29,271 nt of DNA from Bryobacterales bacterium (GCA_016789785.1 JAEUQE010000098.1:1-29271); one strand, 5' to 3'; shown: positions 7,513 through 14,723, counted from the first letter of the stretch. A program made the numbers and translations. The notes: a model not told the origin generated them from the sequence alone.

Positions 7513-8889
7513 ATGACCAGACGCGATCTGCTGCAGACGCTCGGCGCGGGCTTCGGTATGGCCGCTGCGCACACCACGCTGCAAGGCGCCACCGCCTTGC
7601 CGAATCCGATGGCTCCGCGTGCGCCGCACTTTCCGCCCAAGGCGAAGCATGTGATCTTCCTGTTCCTGAACGGGGGCATCTCGCAGGTCGATACGTTTGA
7701 CCCGAAGCCGGCCTTGATCAAGCACGATGGCGAGCCGATGCCAGGTCCGAAGATCCAAACGGATCGCGCTTCGGGTAATCTGATGCGGTCGCCGTGGGAG
7801 TTTCGCAAGCACGGGCGGAGCGGCATCGAAGTGAGCGAGATCTTCCCGGAGATCGCAAAGCGCATTGATGATTTCTGCGTGATCCGCTCCATGTACACGG
7901 ACACGGGGAATCACGGGCCTTCGCTCCAGTTAATGAACTGTGGGCATCAATTGCCCGGACGTCCTTCCATGGGCGCATGGATCACTTACGGCCTCGGAAC
8001 GCTGAATCAGAACCTGCCGGGATTCGTCGTGCTGTGCCCTGGGTTTCCGGTGCTCGGTTCCTCGCTGTGGTCGAGCGGCTACATGCCTTCGATCTTCCAG
8101 GGAGTGCACATCCAGAACTCCTCCGTGGAACCTGAAAAGCTGATTCATCACCTTCGCAATACCGAACTGAGCCGCGAGCAACAGCAGGCGCAGTTGTCGC
8201 TGCTGGAGAAACTGAATCAACGCTTCTTGCAGCGTGCCGGTGATGACTCGAGTATGGAAGGCGCGGTGAAGTCGATGGAATCGGCCTTCCGGCTGCAGTC
8301 GGAGGCGACGGACGTGTTCGACATTCGCCGCGAACCGGAGCACGTGCGGCGCCGCTACGATATCTCCGACTTTGGCCGCGGCTGTCTGCTGGCCTTGCGG
8401 CTGGTTGAGAAGGGTGTGCGGATGGTGCAGATCTTCTACGGGAACGGCCAGCCATGGGACAACCACGATGATATCCGGGTGCATTCGAAGCTGGCTGCAA
8501 AAACCGACGGGGCCATCGGTACGCTGGTGGATGATCTGAAGGCGCGCGGTCTGTTCGATGAGACGGTCATTATCGTTGGATCGGAGTTCGGGCGCACGCC
8601 GATGATCCAGAACTCCGGCCTTGAGAAGTTGGGATGCGGCCGTGATCACAACGTGCCTGGCTTCACGTACCTTCTTGCGGGCGGTGGTGTTCGCGGAGGC
8701 ATGACTTATGGTGCTACTGACGACTTCGGCTTCAAAGCTGTCGAGAAGAAAGTGCACGTTCATGACCTGCATGCAACGGTGCTGCATCAACTCGGCTTCG
8801 ATCACACGAAGCTCACGTATCGCCGCGCCGGCCGCGATTTCCGCCTGACCGATGTACACGGGAACGTAGTGAAGGATCTGTTAGCTTAG
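7513..8889 (+). CDS. DUF1501 family protein, Tat-exported (module A)
   Basis: A 458-residue protein with a twin-arginine-type signal ('MTRRDLLQTLGAGFGMAAA'). The DUF1501 domain belongs to the alkaline phosphatase/sulfatase-like fold. Family landmarks seen are 'FLNGGISQVDTFDPKP' (about residues 50-65), 'TGNHGPSLQLMNCG', 'GQPWDNHDDIRVH', 'GSEFGRTPMI' and 'GCGRDHNVPGF'; the Asp, His and Glu residues there are candidates for metal ligands. The start at ATG 7513 lies 2 nt after the previous stop, with GAGG 5 nt before it. DUF1501 genes are very often coupled to DUF1549/DUF1553 genes, as here, so the two products probably act together outside the cytoplasm. The reaction is unknown. A hairpin follows the stop within 5 nt. 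Confidence 0.9.
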   Translation: MTRRDLLQTLGAGFGMAAAHTTLQGATALPNPMAPRAPHFPPKAKHVIFLFLNGGISQVDTFDPKPALIKHDGEPMPGPKIQTDRASGNLMRSPWEFRKHGRSGIEVSEIFPEIAKRIDDFCVIRSMYTDTGNHGPSLQLMNCGHQLPGRPSMGAWITYGLGTLNQNLPGFVVLCPGFPVLGSSLWSSGYMPSIFQGVHIQNSSVEPEKLIHHLRNTELSREQQQAQLSLLEKLNQRFLQRAGDDSSMEGAVKSMESAFRLQSEATDVFDIRREPEHVRRRYDISDFGRGCLLALRLVEKGVRMVQIFYGNGQPWDNHDDIRVHSKLAAKTDGAIGTLVDDLKARGLFDETVIIVGSEFGRTPMIQNSGLEKLGCGRDHNVPGFTYLLAGGGVRGGMTYGATDDFGFKAVEKKVHVHDLHATVLHQLGFDHTKLTYRRAGRDFRLTDVHGNVVKDLLA

Positions 8890-8893
8890 CGCT

Positions 8894-8912
8894 CCTGTGG
8901 AAACTCCACAGG
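8894..8912 (+). terminator. Perfect hairpin just after module A
   Basis: CCTGTGGA (8894-8901) and TCCACAGG (8905-8912) form an 8-bp stem with an AAC loop, 4 nt after the DUF1501 stop. Only a weak T run (TTTT at about 8924-8927) follows, 11 nt away, so it may be a weak terminator or an mRNA 3'-end stabiliser. Confidence 0.5.
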
Positions 8913-9043
8913 TAATCCGCGCTCAATTTTGATCGGCATGCCAAGCAGGGGCTGAAGAGCAGATCTGGCAAACTGCTCAACACTTCTTTCGCTGTTGTTT
9001 CGAAGATCGCGCTGCCCTGAGATGTCTACGTTTCGGATACTTC

Positions 9044-9049
9044 TAGAAT
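9044..9049 (+). promoter_or_regulatory. -10 element directly before the GNAT gene
   Basis: TAGAAT ends 5 nt before ATG 9055. No convincing -35 and no Shine-Dalgarno sequence are visible, suggesting a leaderless transcript. The remaining 8913-9043 holds no gene that I can support. Confidence 0.45.
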
Positions 9050-9054
9050 GGGAC

Positions 9055-9600
9055 ATGGCTCTTCCAGTGATCGAGACGCAGCGGCTTGAACTCCGTCCGT
9101 ACCTCCCGGAAGATGCATCTGCCCACGCCGCAATCTGGCGCGTTCCGGAAGTGCGGCGTTACCTTTTCGATGATCGCGAGATCACCCTGGAGGAAGCCGC
9201 GGAACTGCTTGCGCAGATTCGTGAGCACGAGGCGAAGGGACTTGGCCTGTGGTCGATTTGGCTGCGCGATGGATCGCGTGCGCTGATCGGCGCGGTCTCG
9301 CTGATGCCGGTATCCACGGCCGCTGAGTTCGATCCCTCGCTGGCCAGTGAGGTCGAGCCGCTGATTGTGCTCGATCCCTCGGTATGGGGCCGGGGCTACG
9401 CGACCGAAGCGCTGACGGCGGTGTTGTGCTACGGCTTCGACAGTCTGCGCCTGGAGCGCATCGTGGGCATCAACGATGTGCCGAACCAGGCTTCAGACCG
9501 CGTGCTTCGGCGCGTGGGCTTCGAAGTCCTCTCTGAATTCGACGGCCCGAAACACCGGCTCCGTTCGTACACCCTGCGCGCGGATCAATTGATCCGTTGA
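9055..9600 (+). CDS. GNAT-family N-acetyltransferase (RimJ/RimL-like)
   Basis: A 181-residue cytoplasmic enzyme of the GNAT_3 type, which transfers an acetyl group from acetyl-CoA to an amine. It opens with the typical 'VIETQRLELRPYLPEDASAH'. The acetyl-CoA-binding motif A is 'LDPSVWGRGYATEAL' near residues 105-119, and 'NQASDRVLRRVGFE' is the usual motif B region near the C-terminus. ATG 9055 is preferred over an in-frame TTG at 8995 because family homology begins right after it and a -10-like TAGAAT stands immediately upstream. The acceptor could be a ribosomal protein, an antibiotic or a small amine; nothing in the context decides. It is a single gene, with its stop 6 nt from the stop of the convergent monooxygenase gene. 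Confidence 0.85.
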   Translation: MALPVIETQRLELRPYLPEDASAHAAIWRVPEVRRYLFDDREITLEEAAELLAQIREHEAKGLGLWSIWLRDGSRALIGAVSLMPVSTAAEFDPSLASEVEPLIVLDPSVWGRGYATEALTAVLCYGFDSLRLERIVGINDVPNQASDRVLRRVGFEVLSEFDGPKHRLRSYTLRADQLIR

Positions 9601-9606
9601 TTCGCT

Positions 9607-9894
9607 TCAGGCGAGCAGAGTGTAGCGGCGGATGTCGGGCGCGGCGGCGCAAAGTTCAGGCACGCGGGGAAAAGCTGCCAGCAAGTGGGGAGACTGCAGA
9701 TGCGCATCGAGCGCGGCATCGGACTCCCATTCTTCGATGAAGGTGAATTCGTTGGGGTCGGCGTTATTCACGTGCAACTCATAGCGCACGCAGCCAGCTT
9801 CTTTGCGTGTCGGCTCGATGAAGCCGAGCAGCATGGCTTTCAGTTCTTCAACCTTTTCAGGTTTGGCGATGACATGAGCAACAACTCGTAGCAT
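9607..9894 (-). CDS. Antibiotic biosynthesis monooxygenase (ABM)-domain protein, YgiN-like
   Basis: A 95-residue protein consisting of a single ABM (dimeric alpha-beta barrel) domain. It starts 'MLRVVAHVIAKPEKVEELKA', continues with 'EAGCVRYELHVNNADPNEF' and ends with the helix 'HLQSPHLLAAFPRVPEL'. These features are typical of quinol monooxygenase YgiN and related cofactor-free oxygenases, which act as cytoplasmic dimers on quinols or other aromatics. The length is normal for the family. AAGG lies 8 nt before the ATG, and a TAGACT -10-like hexamer lies at 9907-9912 on this strand, giving a leader of only a few nucleotides. It is transcribed alone and is separated from the upstream gene by a terminator. 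Substrate unknown. Confidence 0.85.
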   Translation of the reverse strand: MLRVVAHVIAKPEKVEELKAMLLGFIEPTRKEAGCVRYELHVNNADPNEFTFIEEWESDAALDAHLQSPHLLAAFPRVPELCAAAPDIRRYTLLA

Positions 9895-9953
9895 GTTTCG
9901 AGCCTTAGTCTATCGCGCGCCATGGAGGGCTGGCAACAGAAAAACCGGTGGGT

Positions 9954-10003
9954 GAAAAATCGGCGGGGGCCAGACACCTTGGTAAGGCATCCGGCCCCCG
10001 CCG
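9954..10003 (-). terminator. Intrinsic terminator on the minus strand
   Basis: CGGCGGGGGCC (9961-9971) pairs perfectly with GGCCCCCGCCG (9993-10003). Read on the minus strand, the stem is followed at once by ATTTTT (9955-9960). The 21-nt loop contains a second small stem CCTT/AAGG. It would end transcripts of the YVTN cytochrome gene, 180 nt beyond its stop, and insulate the ABM gene. Confidence 0.7.
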
Positions 10004-10157
10004 GCTCGCTATGGGGAGGAGCTTGAAGTGCGGCTGCGGGACCCGTGCGTGCAGCCGCGCATGCGGACCTTCTTGCAGCAATGCAAGGAAGGTTCGCCAA
10101 TCAGTGCGATGCATTCCTGCCCGGCGCGCAACGGCCTGCCTTGGCGATTGCAGGCCG
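9961..10157 (-). other. Candidate structured RNA or long 3'-UTR with four stem-loops
   Basis: The gene-free 9895-10183 interval holds four consecutive stems: 10132-10139 with 10150-10157 (8 bp); 10065-10077 with 10082-10095 (13 bp including one G-U pair, one bulge, 4-nt loop); 10030-10037 with 10051-10058 (8 bp); and the terminator stem 9961-9971 with 9993-10003. Read on the minus strand they follow the YVTN gene and end in a T run. This could be a structured 3'-UTR, a small RNA or a cluster of REP-like palindromes. No convincing protein is encoded here. Confidence 0.45.
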
Positions 10158-10183
10158 CCGCACGTGACCGGTGCTGGAACGCG

Positions 10184-12460
10184 CTATCGCGAGGGCTCGA
10201 TCGGTGGCGTGGAGCCGTCGATCGAAAGGATAAAGCGAATCAGCTTGCGGCGCGAAGTCTCGTCGATGAGAGTGTCGCGGCCCTGCGTACCCGCGGTGCG
10301 ATGGGTCACGTTGTTCATGACGGCTTCGAGCGAATCGGCGCTTCCATTGTGGAAGAACGTCTTCGGCCATGCAAACAACGAGAGCAGCGATGGCGGAACG
10401 TACCCGTCGTTGCCGAGAGGCGCCGCCGCGTTCTGGCGAACTTCGGTCTTCAGCGACGCATCGAAGGTGCCCACGCGACGCAACTCACCGGAAATCTGGC
10501 CCGCAGTGATGGCAGAGTCCGGCGGAGGCGGTGTGAAGCGCACGCGGCTCGTGGTCCACATCGACGTCCCATGGCAGCTCTGGCAGTTGGCCTGGCGGAA
10601 CAACTCCTCGCCTTCGATGACATCCGGCTCATCCTTGGACACGGGCGAGATCGGAGCGCGCACACCGAACTGGATGTAAGCCTTGATGGCGTCCCAAGAG
10701 TTATGGCCACGCGACCGCAACTGGCGGCGGTTTGCGTTGGCAGGATTGAAGGCGGCCAGAGGCTGTGCCGGTGTGACTCCGTCGTCGCCGACAATCAGAC
10801 CAAGCCCGCCGGAAGTGCCGCGGATATTGGCTTCGAAGTCTTCCTGTTCGTCGAAGATGCCGGACCAGTTGAAGGCGCGCTGTACGGTCGGATCATCGGG
10901 ATCGTAGTCGACATGCTGCGGGATGGTGCGACGCGGACCGGCGCCGAAGATCCACACTACGTTGTCGGTCAATCCGTCGGGATGGCAGGATGCGCACGAT
11001 CCCCATCCGTTGTTCGACATGCGCCCGAAGATCTTCGGCGACAGAGGTGAAGGACCGTCGAACTCGCCGATCGAGCTGTGATAGAGATCCTTGCCCGTGT
11101 GGATGAGATCATCGGTGGAGCCAGGCACGGGCATTGCCGCCGACTCCAGCGTTGCCGCGACCGTATCGTTGGCGAGGTTGATCACGGTGACATTGCGAGT
11201 GATGTAGTTCATCACGTAGGCGCGGGTGTCCTGCGCATTGATGACGATGCCGCGAGGGTTCTTCCCTGTCGCCACGCCGGCCACACGCGAGGGCGAGCCG
11301 GTGCTGACCACCGTTGGTTTTCCGGTGCCACGGTCGACGCGCACTTTCACCGCGAAGTCACTGCTGGTGGCCACCACCCAGATTTCATCCTCGCGATGCT
11401 TCGCGGCCGCGGAGGTTGGCATTGTGAGGAAGCGCTTGGGAGTGGCCTGCTGTTCGTGGACGGCCACATGCATGTTGATGGTTTCGCCGATGTCCTGCTG
11501 GCGTGTGAGGTCGATGGGCGTGAGCAGGCTTTGCGTATTGACGTCGAACCGGACAGGCCCGTTCGGGGATGCGCCGGTGCTCGGAACATACGCATAGTTG
11601 CCCTTGATCACGACGCCAGTCAACTGATTCGGATAGGCGCCTGTTGTGATGCGGAGGCTCTCCGGAGTCACTGTCGCCGGCGGCGCCACCCTGGAAATTG
11701 CATCGCCTGCTGCCTTGAAACCGGTATCGCCGATGGGAAGCAGTTTCACTGTCGTCTCGACGGCATCATTCACAGTGCGCAGGATCGTCACCAGACCTTC
11801 CTTCGCGTCGTCTTCACCGTCCAACTGTCCAGCGCGCGGAACCGCGAAGAACTGCGTGATCAGCATCGTCTCGTCGTCATCGGCGTCATCGCCGTCGTTG
11901 CTGATTGCACAGGCGCGCGGCGCGAAGCCCACGTCACTGACGACATTGACCACGCGCTCCGATCGCGTGTCGATGACGGTCATGTTGTTCGAGTTGCGAT
12001 TAAGCACATACAGCTTCGTGGCATTGGGGGTGAGACACAGAGCATAGGGCTCGGTTCCCACCGTGATGTCGCGCACCACGCGCGCAACGTTCGGGCTGTT
12101 GCGATTTACCGACAGCACGCTGACCGTGCCGCTGACGGTGTTCGCAACGTAAGCGCGCGTTCCTTGCGGGTTCAGCGCGACGCCCCATGGCTCCTTGCCT
12201 ACCTGCACCTCGCGAAGACGCCGGTTGCGGTCACTGGCGACATCGAAGAAGGTGACCGTGTTGTTGTCCGGGTTCGCCACTGCCAGCAATGTGCCGTTCG
12301 CATCGAGCGCGAGCGTCTGCGACGACGTCGGGCCCGCGAAGCGGTTCGAAGGGGTGGGTGGTCCCTGTTGCGACATCAGCCCTATCTGGGCGATCAAATA
12401 CAGGCTGCCTCCGAGAACGCACAGGCTGCCCAGGTTTCGATGAAGCTTTCCTCTTTGCAT
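10184..12460 (-). CDS. YVTN beta-propeller protein fused to a di-haem cytochrome c region
   Basis: A 758-residue exported protein. After an N-terminal hydrophobic anchor or signal ('LGSLCVLGGSLYLIAQIGLM', about residues 10-29) come YVTN/YncE-type propeller repeats up to about residue 470. Examples are 'TRAYVANTVSGTVSVLSV', 'TKLYVLNRNSNNMTVIDT' and 'TRAYVMNYITRNVTVINL'. The C-terminal part has haem motifs CASCH (about 488) and CQSCH (about 624) and the 'FFHNGSADSLEAVMNNVTH' element seen in di-haem peroxidase/MauG-related cytochromes. A blade contains an acidic run (DGDDADDDE), possibly Ca2+-binding. The start at ATG 12460 is set by AGGAGGAG about 10 nt upstream; a longer form to 12583 has no such support. 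The propeller probably binds a substrate or partner for a periplasmic redox reaction. It is a single gene ending in a four-hairpin 3' region. Confidence 0.85.
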   Translation of the reverse strand: MQRGKLHRNLGSLCVLGGSLYLIAQIGLMSQQGPPTPSNRFAGPTSSQTLALDANGTLLAVANPDNNTVTFFDVASDRNRRLREVQVGKEPWGVALNPQGTRAYVANTVSGTVSVLSVNRNSPNVARVVRDITVGTEPYALCLTPNATKLYVLNRNSNNMTVIDTRSERVVNVVSDVGFAPRACAISNDGDDADDDETMLITQFFAVPRAGQLDGEDDAKEGLVTILRTVNDAVETTVKLLPIGDTGFKAAGDAISRVAPPATVTPESLRITTGAYPNQLTGVVIKGNYAYVPSTGASPNGPVRFDVNTQSLLTPIDLTRQQDIGETINMHVAVHEQQATPKRFLTMPTSAAAKHREDEIWVVATSSDFAVKVRVDRGTGKPTVVSTGSPSRVAGVATGKNPRGIVINAQDTRAYVMNYITRNVTVINLANDTVAATLESAAMPVPGSTDDLIHTGKDLYHSSIGEFDGPSPLSPKIFGRMSNNGWGSCASCHPDGLTDNVVWIFGAGPRRTIPQHVDYDPDDPTVQRAFNWSGIFDEQEDFEANIRGTSGGLGLIVGDDGVTPAQPLAAFNPANANRRQLRSRGHNSWDAIKAYIQFGVRAPISPVSKDEPDVIEGEELFRQANCQSCHGTSMWTTSRVRFTPPPPDSAITAGQISGELRRVGTFDASLKTEVRQNAAAPLGNDGYVPPSLLSLFAWPKTFFHNGSADSLEAVMNNVTHRTAGTQGRDTLIDETSRRKLIRFILSIDGSTPPIEPSR

Positions 12461-12717
12461 TCGTTTTTGCTCCTCCTGTCGGTTTCGCGATCCGGGTCGA
12501 GCAGTACCGGACGCGGTCGGTTGCGCCCGCACACAACGGTGGCGGGACAGTTTTCCGCGGGTTGAGGCGACGAAAGATCGCACCTCCCCACAGTGTTTTC
12601 ACCTGACGGCGAAGCCTCAGGCTGGCGGATCGAACTGGCTGTTGCTTGAATCCCAGTGAACTTCGTTACGATTCATCCGCTGCTTTTACAGAATAAGGCA
12701 GGACCCTCGCAAGAGAC

Positions 12718-12744
12718 GTAAGAGTGAGGTAAGGAAAGCGTAAG
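12718..12744 (+). promoter_or_regulatory. Three GTAAG direct repeats with 11-bp period
   Basis: GTAAG occurs at 12718-12722, 12729-12733 and 12740-12744, one helical turn apart on the same face of the DNA. This spacing is typical of tandem sites for winged-helix OmpR/PhoB- or SARP-type activators. They lie 22 nt before the TAAAAT element of the toxin-antitoxin-like pair and within the 318-nt spacer (12461-12778) shared with the divergent YVTN gene. The rest of the spacer shows only an 11-nt palindrome AGCCTCAGGCT at 12613-12623. Confidence 0.4.
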
Positions 12745-12766
12745 GATCGGTGAGCTTCGCAGGAGC

Positions 12767-12772
12767 TAAAAT
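12767..12772 (+). promoter_or_regulatory. -10 element directly before the toxin-antitoxin-like pair
   Basis: TAAAAT ends 6 nt before ATG 12779, so the transcript would begin at the start codon. AGGAG at 12761-12765 is 13 nt from the ATG, too far for normal ribosome binding, and would lie outside the transcript. Confidence 0.45.
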
Positions 12773-12778
12773 TAAAAG

Positions 12779-13021
12779 ATGTCGCTGATCGACGAGGTGC
12801 GCATGGACCGCACGAAGCTGGAGGTCAGCCGGACGGGCCTGCCTTCCGGCGACGTGGCCTACTGGCTTACGCGTCCGATGGAGGAGCGCCTTGCCGCTCT
12901 CGAACTGACCAGGCAGGTGTTCAATGGCTACGACCCGGCTACCACCCGATTTCAGAGAGTTCTTGAAGTTACTCGAAGCCCATGGAGCGAGGTACCTCCT
13001 GATCGGCGGGTACGCGGTTAG
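12779..13021 (+). CDS. Small protein of a putative toxin-antitoxin pair
   Basis: An 80-residue soluble protein without signal or membrane segment. It resembles small proteins often found just upstream of MNT-type nucleotidyltransferases, with the pattern 'VAYWLTRPMEERLAALELTR' followed by 'GYDPATTRFQRVLEV'. Such proteins usually end soon after this last motif. Here the frame runs about 16 residues further, to TGA-type stop TAG at 13019-13021, through a 98-nt overlap with the next gene, so the C-terminal residues may be incidental. The function is not established; by context it is a candidate antitoxin or partner of the nucleotidyltransferase. The start at ATG 12779 has a -10-like TAAAAT just upstream, suggesting a leaderless start. 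Confidence 0.65.
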   Translation: MSLIDEVRMDRTKLEVSRTGLPSGDVAYWLTRPMEERLAALELTRQVFNGYDPATTRFQRVLEVTRSPWSEVPPDRRVRG

Positions 13022-13367
13022 CGCATTCGGCCACGTGCGCAACACCCTCGATATCGACGTCTGGATCGCTTCTGGAACAGACAATCAGCGTTCTGTTGTC
13101 AGAGCGGTTCGAGAGTTCGGCTTCGCGCATGCCGAAGACTCAATTCTGAACGAACCCGATGCCATGCTGCGCATGGGAGTGCCTCCGCTGCGAATCGAAG
13201 TGGTCAAGCGGATCTCCGGCGTCGACTTTGAGTCCTGCTGGGAAAGGCGTGTTTGGGTGGAAGATGGCGATCTCCGAATTCCGATGATCTCCCTCCCCGA
13301 CCTGAAAGCCAACAAGCGCGCGGCGGGACGCACGAAAGACTTGCTCGATCTCGATAGCCTGCCGTAG
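12924..13367 (+). CDS. MNT-type nucleotidyltransferase (putative toxin-antitoxin component)
   Basis: A 147-residue minimal nucleotidyltransferase of the DUF6036/AbiEii-like kind. Residues 12-45 show the core: 'EFLKLLEAHGARYLLIGGYA' followed by a DID pair in 'RNTLDIDVWIA', which supplies the two metal-binding acidic residues. A third acidic position probably lies in 'PLRIEVVKRISGVDFE'. The C-terminal 'ISLPDLKANKRAAGRTKDLLDLDSL' helix is typical of these proteins. The family transfers nucleotides to protein or tRNA targets and often works with a small partner as a type II/IV-like toxin-antitoxin module. It starts at ATG 12924 inside the preceding gene (98-nt overlap, different frame), so the pair is translationally linked. 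Its stop is 6 nt from the convergent gene end. Confidence 0.75.
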   Translation: MATTRLPPDFREFLKLLEAHGARYLLIGGYAVSAFGHVRNTLDIDVWIASGTDNQRSVVRAVREFGFAHAEDSILNEPDAMLRMGVPPLRIEVVKRISGVDFESCWERRVWVEDGDLRIPMISLPDLKANKRAAGRTKDLLDLDSLP

Positions 13368-13373
13368 TGCGCC

Positions 13374-14276
13374 TTAGAAGCTATCGCACTCGCGATAGGC
13401 CGCAATCACGGCCATCTCGCCGTCCTTGCCAGGCTTCGCGTTGCCATGCTCCATGCCAACCACGCCGCCGAACTTTTTTTCGTGGAGCCACTGAAAGATC
13501 TTCTTATAGTTGATTTCGCCAGTGGTCGGCTCTTTGCGGCCAGGATTATCGCCGACCTGAATATAGTCGATCTCATCCCATGCCTTCTGCATGTTCGGAA
13601 TCAGGTTGCCGACGTCGATCTGTTGATGATAGAGATCATCAAGGATCTTGCAACTCTTCGACCCCACACCTTTGCAGATCATGTAAGCCTGGGGAACGCT
13701 GCGCAGAAACAACCCTGGGTGATTCGCATACCAGTTCAGCGGTTCGAGCACCATGACGAGTCCGGCGGGTTCGCAGACTTCGCACATCGCCTTCAGATTG
13801 GTGATGCAGTTCGCGGTTTGGAAGTACGGATCGAGACGATTGTTCACAGATGCCGGAACCACCGTAGTCCACTTGGCCTGAAGCCGCTTGGCGCACTCCA
13901 CGGCGTCGCGCATTTTCGCTTTCAGTGTCTCCTGGTAGGCCTTGTCGGTCTTCGTCACGAAGTCAGAACCATTGAAGTCGGAGAACGAAACGAAGACGCC
14001 CATCTTCATGCCACTGTCGGCGAGAGCCTTGCCGATTTTCTCCTGCAGTGCGGGTTCGCGGCCCATGGCGCCGTTGTCTTCCCAGCCCGTGAATCCCTGG
14101 TCGGCGGAGAACTTGATCTGGTCGATGATGTCGGGTCCGGCGGCGTTGCGGAACATGCCCGGATGAGGGCCATAGCGCAGCTTGAACTTGGCGCGATTGC
14201 TTTGCGCGCGGGAAGGAGTTTGGGCAGAAAAAACGCTTGCGGCTGCCACCGCACCGAAGAAGTGTCTGCGTCGCAT
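13374..14276 (-). CDS. Tat-exported sugar phosphate isomerase/epimerase-like TIM-barrel protein (hydroxypyruvate isomerase-like)
   Basis: A 300-residue protein with a twin-arginine-type signal ('MRRRHFFGAVAAASVFSAQT') and an AP-endonuclease-2/xylose isomerase-like barrel. Candidate metal-binding residues are Glu in 'MVLEPLNWYANHPG', Asp and His in 'ILDDLYHQQIDVGN' and Glu in 'VVGMEHGNAKPG', in the order found in hydroxypyruvate isomerase and related ketose epimerases. Export of such enzymes is common in Acidobacteria and Planctomycetes, where they are annotated only by fold. A Tat route fits a protein that folds with its metal in the cytoplasm. The gene is separate from the cytochrome upstream (75 nt) and has its own TAGAAT element 7 nt before ATG. 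Reaction and substrate are not known; an isomerase acting on a keto-sugar in the periplasm is the likeliest role. Confidence 0.8.
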   Translation of the reverse strand: MRRRHFFGAVAAASVFSAQTPSRAQSNRAKFKLRYGPHPGMFRNAAGPDIIDQIKFSADQGFTGWEDNGAMGREPALQEKIGKALADSGMKMGVFVSFSDFNGSDFVTKTDKAYQETLKAKMRDAVECAKRLQAKWTTVVPASVNNRLDPYFQTANCITNLKAMCEVCEPAGLVMVLEPLNWYANHPGLFLRSVPQAYMICKGVGSKSCKILDDLYHQQIDVGNLIPNMQKAWDEIDYIQVGDNPGRKEPTTGEINYKKIFQWLHEKKFGGVVGMEHGNAKPGKDGEMAVIAAYRECDSF

Positions 14277-14283
14277 CTCTACG

Positions 14284-14289
14284 ATTCTA
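14284..14289 (-). promoter_or_regulatory. -10 element directly before the sugar isomerase-like gene
   Basis: On the minus strand TAGAAT (14289 to 14284) is followed by 7 nt and then ATG 14276. No clear -35 hexamer is seen. The arrangement fits a leaderless mRNA. Confidence 0.45.
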
Positions 14290-14351
14290 CGCCTTCAAGG
14301 TGCAGACTGCTTCCGCAAGCGTTGAAAGGAAAGATCAGGATGACGAACGAA

Positions 14352-14723
14352 TCAGTCGGCTGCTTTCTTCCCTCCGCCCTTCACGTGGCACTTGGCGCAG
14401 TTGCCTTTGCTTGCGAAGGATTTTCCACCTTCGACGTGGCAGGAAGCACAGGACGCTTTCGCGGCCTCGGCGGTTTTATGTGCCGCGGCTTTGTAATTCA
14501 GCGGAGCCTTCGATTCGGGGAATGGCTTCGGATGGCAGCTTTCACATTTCTGCTTTTCGCGCTCGGTGTGCTTGGCGTGATTGAACGTGACGTTCCCGTT
14601 CTTCGCGGTGAACGTGACGACGTCAGGCGCTTTCGATTTGGGGGCTGCCTTTTCCTGGGCCGTCGCAAACCAGAAAAACGATCCGGTTGCTAAGACGAGA
14701 AGGATGCGTAATAAGAATGGCAT
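14352..14723 (-). CDS. Small three-haem periplasmic cytochrome (c7/class III-like)
   Basis: A 123-residue exported electron carrier. A Sec signal ('MPFLLRILLVLATGSFFWFA', cleaved near 'ATAQ') precedes a compact domain with three CXXCH motifs (CESCH, CASCH, CAKCH). Additional histidines in 'VTFNHAKHTEREK' and 'YKAAAHKTAEA' are spaced as distal haem ligands in cytochrome c7 and c3 families. The C-terminus is Lys/Gly-rich (GGGKKAAD). The start at ATG 14723 is supported by AAAGGA 5 nt upstream and by the signal peptide; an upstream in-frame ATG at 14747 is less likely. Such proteins shuttle electrons between multihaem partners in the periplasm, so it is a plausible partner of the pentaheme and PSCyt proteins in this window, although not adjacent to them. 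Confidence 0.85.
   Translation of the reverse strand: MPFLLRILLVLATGSFFWFATAQEKAAPKSKAPDVVTFTAKNGNVTFNHAKHTEREKQKCESCHPKPFPESKAPLNYKAAAHKTAEAAKASCASCHVEGGKSFASKGNCAKCHVKGGGKKAAD

Noticed and set aside
9905..10114. A minus-strand open frame of 69 codons in the structured spacer
   Set aside because: It crosses two of the stem-loops and the terminator, has no ribosome binding site and shows no protein-like pattern; the open frame is explained by high GC content.
10028..11050. A 340-codon plus-strand open frame opposite the YVTN cytochrome gene
   Set aside because: It is the antisense shadow of the real gene: the minus-strand frame carries YVTN repeats and two CXXCH motifs, while this frame has no recognisable domain.
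11078..12565. A 495-codon plus-strand open frame
   Set aside because: It is the complement of the propeller region, rich in His, Arg and Val as expected of an antisense shadow, with no ribosome binding site at its start.
12718..12744. A CRISPR-like array from the GTAAG repeats
   Set aside because: The repeats are 5 nt long with 6-nt gaps, far too short for CRISPR; a regulator-binding array is the better reading.
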